A DNA stretch of 64,000 bases from Blattabacterium sp. (Mastotermes darwiniensis) str. MADAR (GTDB lineage Bacteria > Bacteroidota > Bacteroidia > Flavobacteriales > Blattabacteriaceae), in the NCBI RefSeq assembly GCF_000233435.1, contig NC_016146.1:427671-491670 (forward strand), read 5' to 3'. This document shows, piece after piece, positions 32,900 to 41,305 of this stretch (positions within the stretch are counted from its first letter, which is position 1; the number at the start of each line of letters is the position of its first letter). Position numbers and translations under genes: made by a program. A model generated the notes under the pieces. It saw only the letters and a program-made list of their open reading frames with translations, did not search any database and was not told the DNA's origin.

Positions 32900-34324
32900 A
32901 TGAATAATTACGATCTTGTTGTAATAGGTTCTGGTCCAGGAGGTTATGTTTCAGCTATCCGTGCTAGTCAACTTGGTCTTCGTACAGCTATTATAGAAAA
33001 ATACCAAGAATTAGGTGGAACATGTTTAAATGTAGGTTGCATTCCTTCTAAATCTCTTTTATATTCTTCCAAATATTTTCTTTTTGCGAAAAAAAAACAC
33101 TATTCACATGGTATTTTTTACGAAAAATTATCCTTAGATTTCAGAAAAATGATAGAAAGAAAAAACGGGATTGTAAAGAAAACGAATGAAGGAGTTAAAT
33201 ATTTAATGAAAAAAAATAAAATTGATTTATATCAAGGAATTGCCTCATTTAAAACCAATCATAGTTTATCTATTTTTGATAAAAAATATTTAAAAGAAAT
33301 ACAAAAAATACAATTTAAATATTGTATAATAGCCACAGGATCAAAACCTTCATGTCTTCCATTTTTAAATTTCGATATCCAAAAGAGAATTATTTCTTCT
33401 ACAGAAGCTCTTTTTCTAAATGAAATACCAAAAAAATTAATAGTAATTGGAGGAGGATTTATTGGATTAGAATTGGGTTCTATTTATCATCGATTAGGAA
33501 GCAGTGTTACCATTATTGAAACTATGGATAGAATCATCCCCAATATGGATCATTCCTTAAGTCAAGAAATTAAAAAAATATTGGAAGAATCTTCTATTCA
33601 AATAGAGAATTCCTTATCAATAAATAACATAGAAATCTTAGAAAAGACTAAAGAAGTATCAGTTTACGTTAAAAATAAAAATAATGGAAAGAATATGAAA
33701 TATATAGGGGATTATTGTCTTCTATCAGTAGGAAGAACTCCTTATACAAAGAATCTTGGATTAGAAAATATAGGAATCAAAAAAAACAAAAAAGGATTCA
33801 TATTAGTTAATGATCTCTTACAAAGTTCTGTCAATAATATCTATGCTATAGGAGATGTAATAGGAGGAAAAATGTTAGCGCATAAAGCAGAAGAAGAAGG
33901 TTTGTATGCAGCAGAACATATTGCTGGACAAAAACCAAACAAAATAAATTATGATTTAGTACCATCCGTTATCTATACTTATCCTGAAGTATCTAGTGTT
34001 GGAAAAACCGAAAAGGAAATAAAGAAAGAAGGAATAGAATACAATATAGGTTTTTTTCCAATGAAAATATTGGGAATATCACATGCAAGTGACTGTAAAT
34101 CAGGTTTTGTAAAAATAATATCCCATAAAAAAACGGATGAAATACTAGGAGTTCATATGATAGGAGAACATGCCACTGATATGATTATGGAAGCAACTGT
34201 AGCCATGGAATTCCGTTCTTCTTCAGAAGATATTTATAGAATTTGTCATCCACATCCTACTTTTAGTGAATCTATCAAAGAAGCAGCATTATTGAGTTTT
34301 GAAAATAAATCAATACATATGTAA
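32900..34324 (+). CDS. lpd: Dihydrolipoyl dehydrogenase
   Basis: The E3 flavoenzyme of pyruvate and 2-oxoglutarate dehydrogenase complexes. It has 474 residues. The FAD-binding start is LVVIGSGPGGYVSAI. The redox disulfide is GGTCLNVGCIPSK (Cys42, Cys47). The NAD domain has VIGGGFIGLELGSIYHRLG. The C-terminal catalytic His-Glu is in CHPHPTFSESIKEA. The neighbouring ung remnant on the other strand begins right after its stop codon. Confidence 0.97.
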   Translation: MNNYDLVVIGSGPGGYVSAIRASQLGLRTAIIEKYQELGGTCLNVGCIPSKSLLYSSKYFLFAKKKHYSHGIFYEKLSLDFRKMIERKNGIVKKTNEGVKYLMKKNKIDLYQGIASFKTNHSLSIFDKKYLKEIQKIQFKYCIIATGSKPSCLPFLNFDIQKRIISSTEALFLNEIPKKLIVIGGGFIGLELGSIYHRLGSSVTIIETMDRIIPNMDHSLSQEIKKILEESSIQIENSLSINNIEILEKTKEVSVYVKNKNNGKNMKYIGDYCLLSVGRTPYTKNLGLENIGIKKNKKGFILVNDLLQSSVNNIYAIGDVIGGKMLAHKAEEEGLYAAEHIAGQKPNKINYDLVPSVIYTYPEVSSVGKTEKEIKKEGIEYNIGFFPMKILGISHASDCKSGFVKIISHKKTDEILGVHMIGEHATDMIMEATVAMEFRSSSEDIYRICHPHPTFSESIKEAALLSFENKSIHM

Positions 34325-34595
34325 TCCCCTTGCAGAAATTGATTTATTTTCAAGAAATGTTTTGATCCAAAAAAGCCAAGACTTGCAGAAATAGGAGATG
34401 GATGGGAAGTCTTTAATTTTATTAGAAGAATGAATGATAGAACTACTTTAACCTCTTGAAAAGAACAAGAATGAGAAAAGAATATTTTTTTTATCTGGAA
34501 AACAAATATAATTCTTATATTCCATTTTAATAATCTTAAGGTTTATCCCTTTCTTTCTTTAGAAAATGTTTCCAATCATATTCTACTTTTTTCAT
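34325..34595 (-). pseudogene. ung: Uracil-DNA glycosylase remnant
   Basis: No intact gene lies between lpd and the desaturase, but the minus strand keeps pieces of family 1 uracil-DNA glycosylase. From an ATG at 34595 the codons read MKKVEYDWKHFLKKERDKP, a typical Ung N-terminus, then stop at 34538. In another frame EVKVV (about 34455) resembles the strand before the catalytic GQDPYHG motif, which is absent. The same frame then reads HPSPISASLGFFGSKHF from 34404, clearly the conserved HPSPLSAHRGFFGC-type C-terminal motif. About 60% of the gene is gone, with at least one frame change. The N-terminal fragment overlaps the desaturase 3' end. It cannot encode an active enzyme. Confidence 0.88.
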
Positions 34596-35601
34596 AAGAT
34601 TTAAAACTTATCATTTTCTTGTTTTTTTCATCCCAAAGTTTGTATCTAGCACATTTAAAACTTCCTGAAAAATTCATTTTTGTTACATATTTATCAAAAA
34701 TAGGATTCTTACTATGACAATCTGGTAAATAATAAAATGGAATCCTTGGTGATAAATGATGAATATGATGATATCCTATATTTCCTGTAAACCAATGAAT
34801 TATTTTTGGTAGTTTGTAAAAAGAACTTCCTTTTATTGCTGCTACACAATAACTCCAATTTTTTTTCCATTCTTTATAATTAGGATTATGTTGATGTTGA
34901 ACATAAAAAATCCATATAGCTACAATAGAAAAGCAAACAGAAATTGGCAATTGTATAAATAATAATTTAAAAAAACCTATGAAATATCCTATAAATACAT
35001 AAAAAAATAAAATACAAAAATTACTTATCCAAAGATCTATTTTTACTCTTTCCCAACCTTTTATATGAATCAATGGCAATCTACTATGTATAAAAATATA
35101 ATAAATAGGACCCAAAAAAAACATAACAAAAAATGAACGATACATTCTATACTTTATTTTTTTCCAAAAACTTAATTCATGATATTCTCGAACTGTAAGA
35201 ATCGTTATATCTCCTATATCTCTGAAATCCAATTGAGAATTATGTGCATGATGATAATTGTGTGATTTAGCCCAATATTTAAATGGAATCAAGGTTAAAA
35301 GACTGCAAATAAAACCTATTACATTATTGATCCTTCTTGAAGAAGTAAAAGACTGATGTCCACAATCATGCTGAATAATAAATATTCTTATTAAAAAAAA
35401 TGAATTTAATATAGAAAATAAAAATGTCAGATATTTTGAGTAGTTAAAAATATAATATTCCATTATTACCCAAATAACAATAAAAGGAATAAAAGTGTTG
35501 ATAATATGAGTAAAAGCTTTGCCATTATTTGGATAATAAGGTTTTACAATTTTCTTCCAATCCTTAAAAGCTCTCTTTATTTCTAAATATTGAGTATTCA
35601 T
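34576..35601 (-). CDS. Membrane fatty acid desaturase
   Basis: A 341-residue di-iron membrane desaturase that puts a double bond into acyl chains of lipids. The three histidine boxes are HDCGHQ (78-83), HNYHHAH (114-120) and HHIHH (278-282). Several hydrophobic spans surround them (for example residues 33-55 and 60-76). The region specificity cannot be read from sequence. It lies 14 bases downstream of a ferredoxin gene on the same strand, which may supply electrons. The last codons overlap the ung fossil. The gene looks complete. Confidence 0.92.
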   Translation of the reverse strand: MNTQYLEIKRAFKDWKKIVKPYYPNNGKAFTHIINTFIPFIVIWVIMEYYIFNYSKYLTFLFSILNSFFLIRIFIIQHDCGHQSFTSSRRINNVIGFICSLLTLIPFKYWAKSHNYHHAHNSQLDFRDIGDITILTVREYHELSFWKKIKYRMYRSFFVMFFLGPIYYIFIHSRLPLIHIKGWERVKIDLWISNFCILFFYVFIGYFIGFFKLLFIQLPISVCFSIVAIWIFYVQHQHNPNYKEWKKNWSYCVAAIKGSSFYKLPKIIHWFTGNIGYHHIHHLSPRIPFYYLPDCHSKNPIFDKYVTKMNFSGSFKCARYKLWDEKNKKMISFKSYEKSRI

Positions 35602-35615
35602 ATATAAGTTTTTAT

Positions 35616-35957
35616 CTAAAAAGAATCATGCAAAAAATTTTTCTTTTTAAGAAGATCCTCTTTAGATTCTAAAGATTTTTCATCCAATACACAACAACTT
35701 ACTGGACAAATTATTACACATTGAGGCTCCTCATAAAAACCTACACATTCTGTACATTTTTCCGATACTATAAAATAAATATCCTTTTTTTTCGGATTTT
35801 GAGGGATAGTAAAATCTATCTTTTCTGACTTTTTCTTTTTTAAAGATGTTCCATCTGACATTCTCCATTTTTTACCTCCTTCGTAAATCGCATGATTAGG
35901 ACATTCAGATTCACAAGCTCCACAATTAATACATTCTTCTGTAATTTTTATGGACAT
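35616..35957 (-). CDS. 4Fe-4S dicluster ferredoxin
   Basis: A 113-residue soluble electron carrier. The first cluster ligands are Cys9, Cys12, Cys15 and Cys19 (CINCGACESECP). The second site has Cys68, Cys71, an eight-residue spacer, Cys80 and Cys84 (CTEC ... CVIICP), which matches the longer-loop dicluster type. The Lys-rich stretch near 40-58 is probably a linker. It diverges from the acyl-CoA reductase gene 32 bases away, a pairing common in Flavobacteriia, and lies upstream of the desaturase. A role in electron supply to either is an inference. Confidence 0.92.
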   Translation of the reverse strand: MSIKITEECINCGACESECPNHAIYEGGKKWRMSDGTSLKKKKSEKIDFTIPQNPKKKDIYFIVSEKCTECVGFYEEPQCVIICPVSCCVLDEKSLESKEDLLKKKNFLHDSF

Positions 35958-35989
35958 TTAAATTAAATTTAATTGAAAATAATATTCTT

Positions 35990-37045
35990 ATGATTCAAAT
36001 TTTTGATAAACTAGGTTGTTTCCTTCGAGAATTTAAGAAATTTTATGTACATGAAAAATATATTTCAAGTCATTTTAAAAAATTTTTTTATCCTTTTCAA
36101 GATCTTGTTCGTAAAATTCCAACTATAAATAGTTGGTTTAGGATAGAAGATTTATTAATAACCATTGAACAATGGGGAAATGTTCTTGAAATAGGAAAGA
36201 TAGAATCTTGGATGAATAAATATCCTTTTATTAAAAATAAGTCAATAAAAACAGTTTTAGTTATTATGCCAGGAAATATACCAATAGCTGGATTTCATGA
36301 TTTTTTATGTGTTCTTTTATCAGGAAATCGTATTTTAATAAAATTGTCTAAAGAAGACAATTTATTACTTCCATTTTTATGCAATATTATTACTTATATA
36401 GATCCTTCTTTAAAGAATAAAATAAAATTTACTAATAATTTTTTTAAAGAAGAATATAATTGTGTTATAGCAAGTGGAAGTAATAATACAGCTCGTTATT
36501 TCGAATATTATTTTAGAAAATATCCTATTCTTATTCGGAAAAGACGAACATCCATAGCCATCCTACAGGGAAATGAAAGTAAAGAAGATTTAATTTCTTT
36601 AAATAAAGATATATTAACTTATTCCGGAAGAGGATGTAGAAATGTTGGAAAAATATTTATCCCTGATAATTATAGCCTGCATAAAATTTTAGATTACCAT
36701 CTATTAAAATATTATTTGTATATAATGAAAAATAAGAAGTATATAGATAATTACAATTACTATCTTTCTATTTATACTATGAATAGAATAATATCTATGA
36801 AAAAAAACGATTTAATTATTTTCATAGAAAATAAAAAATATCATAGTCCAATTTCTGTAGTTTACTACGAGTTTTATAAAGATTTAAACGATTTAAAAAT
36901 TTATATTCAAAAAAATAAGGAACATTTACAATGTATTGTTTCAAAAAACGTTTTTCAAAATGAAGTCGATTTCGGAAAAACCCAAAAACCTCAATTAAGT
37001 GATTATCCCAATAATATCGACACAATCAAATTTATTATGAATTAA
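35990..37045 (+). CDS. Acyl-CoA reductase, LuxC family
   Basis: A 351-residue protein of the LuxC-like acyl-CoA reductase family, which reduces acyl-CoA to fatty aldehyde with NADPH. Family features are VIMPGNIPIAGFHDFLCVLL, IASGSNNTARYFEYYF and GRGCRNVGKIFIP, where Cys216 is the probable nucleophile. It ends with FGKTQKPQLSDYPNNIDTIK, the conserved C-terminus, so it is full length. In free-living Flavobacteriia this gene stands next to a ferredoxin (as here) and often to serC, which is absent. It overlaps the convergent ribD by 4 bases. The product aldehyde's fate is unknown. Confidence 0.88.
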   Translation: MIQIFDKLGCFLREFKKFYVHEKYISSHFKKFFYPFQDLVRKIPTINSWFRIEDLLITIEQWGNVLEIGKIESWMNKYPFIKNKSIKTVLVIMPGNIPIAGFHDFLCVLLSGNRILIKLSKEDNLLLPFLCNIITYIDPSLKNKIKFTNNFFKEEYNCVIASGSNNTARYFEYYFRKYPILIRKRRTSIAILQGNESKEDLISLNKDILTYSGRGCRNVGKIFIPDNYSLHKILDYHLLKYYLYIMKNKKYIDNYNYYLSIYTMNRIISMKKNDLIIFIENKKYHSPISVVYYEFYKDLNDLKIYIQKNKEHLQCIVSKNVFQNEVDFGKTQKPQLSDYPNNIDTIKFIMN

Positions 37046-38072
37046 AATGGAATTTTAATAACCAATTGATCCTTCTCTATATACATTTTTTTTAAAATTT
37101 TTCCACTTATTACAGGCGCTTGTAATCCATTTTTTAAAAGAACATTACAGATAAAAATTCTGGATTCATCCCAAACTTTTTCTTTTATAAAACTTTCTAA
37201 TGTCTTTTTTCCTCCCTCTACAATTAAAGATAGTATTTTTTTTTGAAATAAATAATTCAATATATTTTTTACTACCCTGTTATCAAAAGATATTCTAACA
37301 AATTCCGTGTTTCTTTTATTTTCTTTTTTTTTTTCGGTAAAAACAATTGTTTTTTTTGTTCCATCCAAAACAAAATAAGAATCGGATATACTTAAATTTC
37401 TATCAAGAATAATCCTAACAGGATTATTTCCAAACCATTCTCTAACATCTAATTTCGGATTATCATTTAAAACAGTCTTTCTTCCAACCAAAATGCTATC
37501 TTCTTCTGATCTCCATTTATGACTCAATTGTCTAGCATAAACTCCACTAATCCATAATTTTTTTTTTTTTTTGTAAAATCCATAAATCCGTCATTACTTT
37601 GTGCCCATTTTAATATAACATAAGGCCTTTTTTTTTCATAAAAAGTGAAAAAACGTTTGTTTAAAATCCGACATTCATCTTTTAAAACATTTTCTATTAC
37701 TTCTACTCCATGTTTTATTAACTTATTAATTCCTAATCCTTTAACTTTATCACAAGGATCCTGTACCCCTATTACAACTCTAGGAATATGATTTTTAATA
37801 ATTAAATCAACACAAGGTGGTGTTTTTCCAAAATGAACACATGGTTCTAATGTAACATAAAGTGTAGAATCCACCAACAAGGACCAATCTTTGACCATAT
37901 TTATAGCCTTCTCTTCAGCATGAGAATTTCCTGCTTTATGGTGCCATCCTTCTGAAAGAATAAAACCATTCCTTTCTATGACACATCCTACCATAGGATT
38001 AGGGGAAGTAAACCCTAATCCATTTTTAGCCAATTGAATAGCTCTATACATAAAAATTTCTTTATATTTCAT
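37042..38072 (-). pseudogene. ribD: Riboflavin biosynthesis deaminase/reductase, frame broken at a 15-base poly(A) tract
   Basis: RibD carries out the second and third steps of riboflavin synthesis. The deaminase half (38072 down to about 37575) is complete, with NSHAEEKAI and PCVHFGKTPPC zinc and catalytic residues. The reductase half (about 37572 to 37042) begins KWAQSNDGFMDFT and, after the break, continues LWISGVYARQLSHKW and SEEDSILVGRKTVLNDNP. The two halves are in different frames. The switch falls exactly in a run of 15 A (coding strand; T at 37558-37572); 13 or 16 A would restore one frame of about 343 codons. All other motifs are conserved, so the gene may work through slippage. It could also be a young pseudogene or a base-count error. 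Confidence 0.9.
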
Positions 38073-38091
38073 TCCTCAATAAAAATAAAAC

Positions 38092-38850
38092 CTAATAATT
38101 CCATATTTTCCAAGATTCTTCTGCTTGAATTCGGAACATTTCTAATCCATTTCTAATCATTGCCCCTCTTTCTTCTCCTTTTTTTAAAAATAAAGTTTTA
38201 GATGGATTATAAACCAAATCATAAAGATAATGATTAGAAGAAAGATATTGATAGGGCAAAGGAATACTTAAGTTTATTCTTGGATAAGTACCTACAGGAG
38301 TACAATTAATAAGAATTTTATATTCTTCTAATAAATCTCTGTCAATTTCTTCATATCCCAAAAAATCCTTATTCTTTCTTCTAGAGACATTTTTATAGTA
38401 TATTCCTAACTTATTTAGAATAAAAGAAACAGACATGGATACTCCACCAGTCCCAAAAATCAATGCTTTTGGATTTTTAGGTAACTTATTTATATCCTTT
38501 TTAAAAGATAATTCAAAACCTATAATATCTGTATTGTAACCAATACGATGTCCATCCTCATTAATTTTTACAACATTTACGGATCCAATAGATTTTGCTT
38601 CTGGAGTTAATTCAGTAAGAAAATAAATAATACTTTTTTTATATGGAATAGTAATATTGCATCCTTTTAAATAAGGATTTTTAAAAACCCATAATACATC
38701 TTCTATTTTCTGAATATCAAATATTTCATAAGAAACTTGAGTAATAGATTCTCTTTTGAATTTATCCATAAAATAGTTCTTTGAAAAAGAATAACCAATT
38801 TCTTTTCCAATCAATCCAAAAATATGATTTTTCTTACTATTTTTCTTCAT
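38092..38850 (-). CDS. aroE: Shikimate 5-dehydrogenase
   Basis: It reduces 3-dehydroshikimate to shikimate for aromatic amino acids. It has 252 residues. It begins FGLIGKEIGYSFSKNYF, matching the substrate-binding GxPIxHSxSP-like start. CNITIPYKKSIIYFL contains the catalytic lysine. Further segments are GYNTDIIGF and FGTGGVSMSVSFIL (NADP loop). INCTPVGTYP follows. It lies between rpsU and ribD on the same strand. Supply of essential amino acids to the host fits an endosymbiont. Confidence 0.95.
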   Translation of the reverse strand: MKKNSKKNHIFGLIGKEIGYSFSKNYFMDKFKRESITQVSYEIFDIQKIEDVLWVFKNPYLKGCNITIPYKKSIIYFLTELTPEAKSIGSVNVVKINEDGHRIGYNTDIIGFELSFKKDINKLPKNPKALIFGTGGVSMSVSFILNKLGIYYKNVSRRKNKDFLGYEEIDRDLLEEYKILINCTPVGTYPRINLSIPLPYQYLSSNHYLYDLVYNPSKTLFLKKGEERGAMIRNGLEMFRIQAEESWKIWNY

Positions 38851-38862
38851 AGTTCAGTTCAT

Positions 38863-39060
38863 CTATTCCTCTTTTTTTAATCTCATACGTTCTCTATATA
38901 TAGCTTTTAAAATCTCATTCCTTCTTCCCTCAGAAGGTTTTATATATTGTTGTTTTTCTCTGAATTCCTTCAAAATACGAGTTTTATCAAACTTTTTTTT
39001 ACATTTTTTCAAGGCTTTATCAATAGATTCTCCTTCTCTTACTATTGTAATTAATACCAT
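38863..39060 (-). CDS. rpsU: 30S ribosomal protein S21
   Basis: A small basic protein of the 30S subunit, 65 residues. It begins VLITIVREGESIDKALKKCK and contains KFDKTRILKEFREKQQYIKP, the usual S21 pattern. It lies just after tRNA-Val and 12 bases before aroE, on the same strand. Confidence 0.96.
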   Translation of the reverse strand: MVLITIVREGESIDKALKKCKKKFDKTRILKEFREKQQYIKPSEGRRNEILKAIYRERMRLKKEE

Positions 39061-39076
39061 AAATAAAAAATCATAA

Positions 39077-39151
39077 TGGACACTATCGGATTTGAACCGA
39101 CGACCTCTACTCTGTCAAAGTAGCGCTCTAAACCAACTGAGCTAAATGTCC
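39077..39151 (-). tRNA. trnV: tRNA-Val (anticodon GAC)
   Basis: A 75-base cloverleaf with acceptor GGACATT/AGTGTCC (one G-U pair) and discriminator A. Anticodon stem CTACT/AGTAG encloses loop TTGACAG, so the anticodon is GAC (reads GUC/GUU). The loop ends in G at position 38 rather than the common A. The T-loop is TTCAAAT. It is upstream of rpsU on the same strand. Confidence 0.93.
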
Positions 39152-39218
39152 TTTTTTTTAAAATTAAGTTATTTTTATCCAATAAAATGGATAATCATCC
39201 TCAAAACAAACTAAAAAA

Positions 39219-41291
39219 ATGTCAATTATAGAAAAACCTATAGAACATTTAAAAGGATTAAGCTCAAAAAAAGCTCGTTTACTTAACATAGAATTGAATA
39301 TTCATACATATCAAGATTTACTTTTTTTCTATCCAAAGAAATATGCCCATATCCCTATATTAGAGAATGTATCGAAATTTAAAAAAAAAAATTACAAAAA
39401 AAAAATACAAGTATCAGGAAAAATTACAAAAATTCAAGAATTTAACTATAAGAAAAGAAAAATATTGATAGCACATTTAGAAAATAAAACAGGATTTATT
39501 GAATTAATCTGGTTCAGAAAAACCAATCTTTTTAAAAGAAGTATCAAAAAAAATATCCCTCTAATAGTTTGTGGAAATATTAAATATTTTCAACAAAAAA
39601 TTCAAATTATTCATCCATATATTCAAAAATTATCAAAAAAAAATATTTCCATAATACATCCTATATATCCTATATCGAAAAAACTCAAAGAAAAAGGAAT
39701 CAACAATTCTTTTATAATGAATTTATTAAAAAATATAATAGAAGAATCAAAAGAAGAAAATATAGAAGAAATATTTTTACAGGATGTTCTTATGAAACAA
39801 AGATTAATGAAAAGAAAAGAAGCCTTAATTCAAATTCATTTTCCAAAATCTTTCAATCAACTATTTCAAGCACAATATCGTTTGAAATTTGAAGAATTGT
39901 TTTTTTTTAAATTATCTTTTTTATACAAAAAAGATGGGAATACAAGATCTTCTTTATCCAGTTATCCTTTTTCAAAATTAGGAAAAAACTTTTACAAATT
40001 TTACAAATATTTTTTACCCTTTCCTTTAACAGAAGAACAAAAAAAAGTTCTTAAAGAAATACGTCATGATTTAAAAAAACCTATTCAAATGAACCGATTG
40101 TTACAAGGAGATGTAGGATGTGGAAAAACTATAATAGCCGTATTATCTATGCTTATTGCTTTGGATAATGGATTTCAATCTTGTTTAATGGTTCCTACTG
40201 AAGTTTTAGCTATCCAACATTATTATTATATTCAGAAAATGTTTTCTAGAATTGGAATCCGAATAGCTTTATTAACGGGAGGGACTTCTATTAAAATACG
40301 AAAGTGTATATACAATGATATTTTTACAGGAAAAATTCTTATTCTTATAGGAACACATACTTTAATTCAAAAAACAGTTCAATTTAAGAATCTTGGATTA
40401 GCCATAATTGACGAACAACAACGTTTCGGCGTAGAACAAAGAGATATAATTTTGGAAAACCATAAAAAAAAACCTCATATATTAATAATGACTGCTACTC
40501 CTATTCCTAGAACCTTATCAATGACCATCTCTAGAAATTTAAATATTTCTATTATCAAAAAGCTGCCTATGGATAGGAAACCTATTAAAACTATCCATTT
40601 TTTGGATAGAAATAGATCTCAAGTTTTTAAACTTATAAATAATCAAATTATAAAAGGAAGACAAATATACATTATCTATCCTACTATAGACAAATGCAAA
40701 AAGAATGAATATCAAAATTTGATGACGGGTTATCAAATCATAAAAGAAAAATTCAAAAATTTTAAAGATGATATTGGAATTCTACATGGAAAAATGAAAT
40801 ACAAAGAAAAAAACATTCAAATGGATCGATTTTTACATGGAAAAACTAAAATAATGGTATCTACCACAGTTATAGAAGTGGGAGTAGATGTTCCTAATGC
40901 TTCAGTTATTTTAATAGAAAATGCAGATTGTTTTGGGTTATCTCAATTACATCAATTAAGAGGAAGGGTAGGACGTGGACCACATCAAAGTTATTGTATT
41001 CTTATGACTAATAATGAAATAAGTATGGAAAGTCGTTTTAGAATAAAAGTAATGTGCCAAACTAATGATGGATTAGAAATAGCTAAAAAAGATCTTCAAT
41101 TACGTGGAAGCGGAGATTTAATAGGAACAAAACAAAGCGGAAAATCTTATTTACGCATTGCCAATATCATTAAAGACTATAGATTAATGAAAGAAGTAAT
41201 TCCAATTGCTAAAAATTTTTTCTTATCCCATAAATATATCAAAAAAAATTTTTATAATAATTACAAATATTTATGGGAAAAAAGTAATTAA
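39219..41291 (+). CDS. recG: ATP-dependent DNA helicase RecG
   Basis: This helicase regresses stalled forks and branch-migrates Holliday junctions. It has 690 residues. An N-terminal wedge domain (OB fold, about residues 60-170) precedes the helicase core. Walker A is LLQGDVGCGKT near residue 297; Walker B is IIDEQQRFG, followed by MTATPIPRTL. Motifs V and VI are TTVIEVGVDVPNAS and QLRGRVGRG. It is followed 14 bases later by pcrA on the same strand. Confidence 0.97.
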   Translation: MSIIEKPIEHLKGLSSKKARLLNIELNIHTYQDLLFFYPKKYAHIPILENVSKFKKKNYKKKIQVSGKITKIQEFNYKKRKILIAHLENKTGFIELIWFRKTNLFKRSIKKNIPLIVCGNIKYFQQKIQIIHPYIQKLSKKNISIIHPIYPISKKLKEKGINNSFIMNLLKNIIEESKEENIEEIFLQDVLMKQRLMKRKEALIQIHFPKSFNQLFQAQYRLKFEELFFFKLSFLYKKDGNTRSSLSSYPFSKLGKNFYKFYKYFLPFPLTEEQKKVLKEIRHDLKKPIQMNRLLQGDVGCGKTIIAVLSMLIALDNGFQSCLMVPTEVLAIQHYYYIQKMFSRIGIRIALLTGGTSIKIRKCIYNDIFTGKILILIGTHTLIQKTVQFKNLGLAIIDEQQRFGVEQRDIILENHKKKPHILIMTATPIPRTLSMTISRNLNISIIKKLPMDRKPIKTIHFLDRNRSQVFKLINNQIIKGRQIYIIYPTIDKCKKNEYQNLMTGYQIIKEKFKNFKDDIGILHGKMKYKEKNIQMDRFLHGKTKIMVSTTVIEVGVDVPNASVILIENADCFGLSQLHQLRGRVGRGPHQSYCILMTNNEISMESRFRIKVMCQTNDGLEIAKKDLQLRGSGDLIGTKQSGKSYLRIANIIKDYRLMKEVIPIAKNFFLSHKYIKKNFYNNYKYLWEKSN

Positions 41292-41305
41292 TTCATTTAA
41301 AAAAA

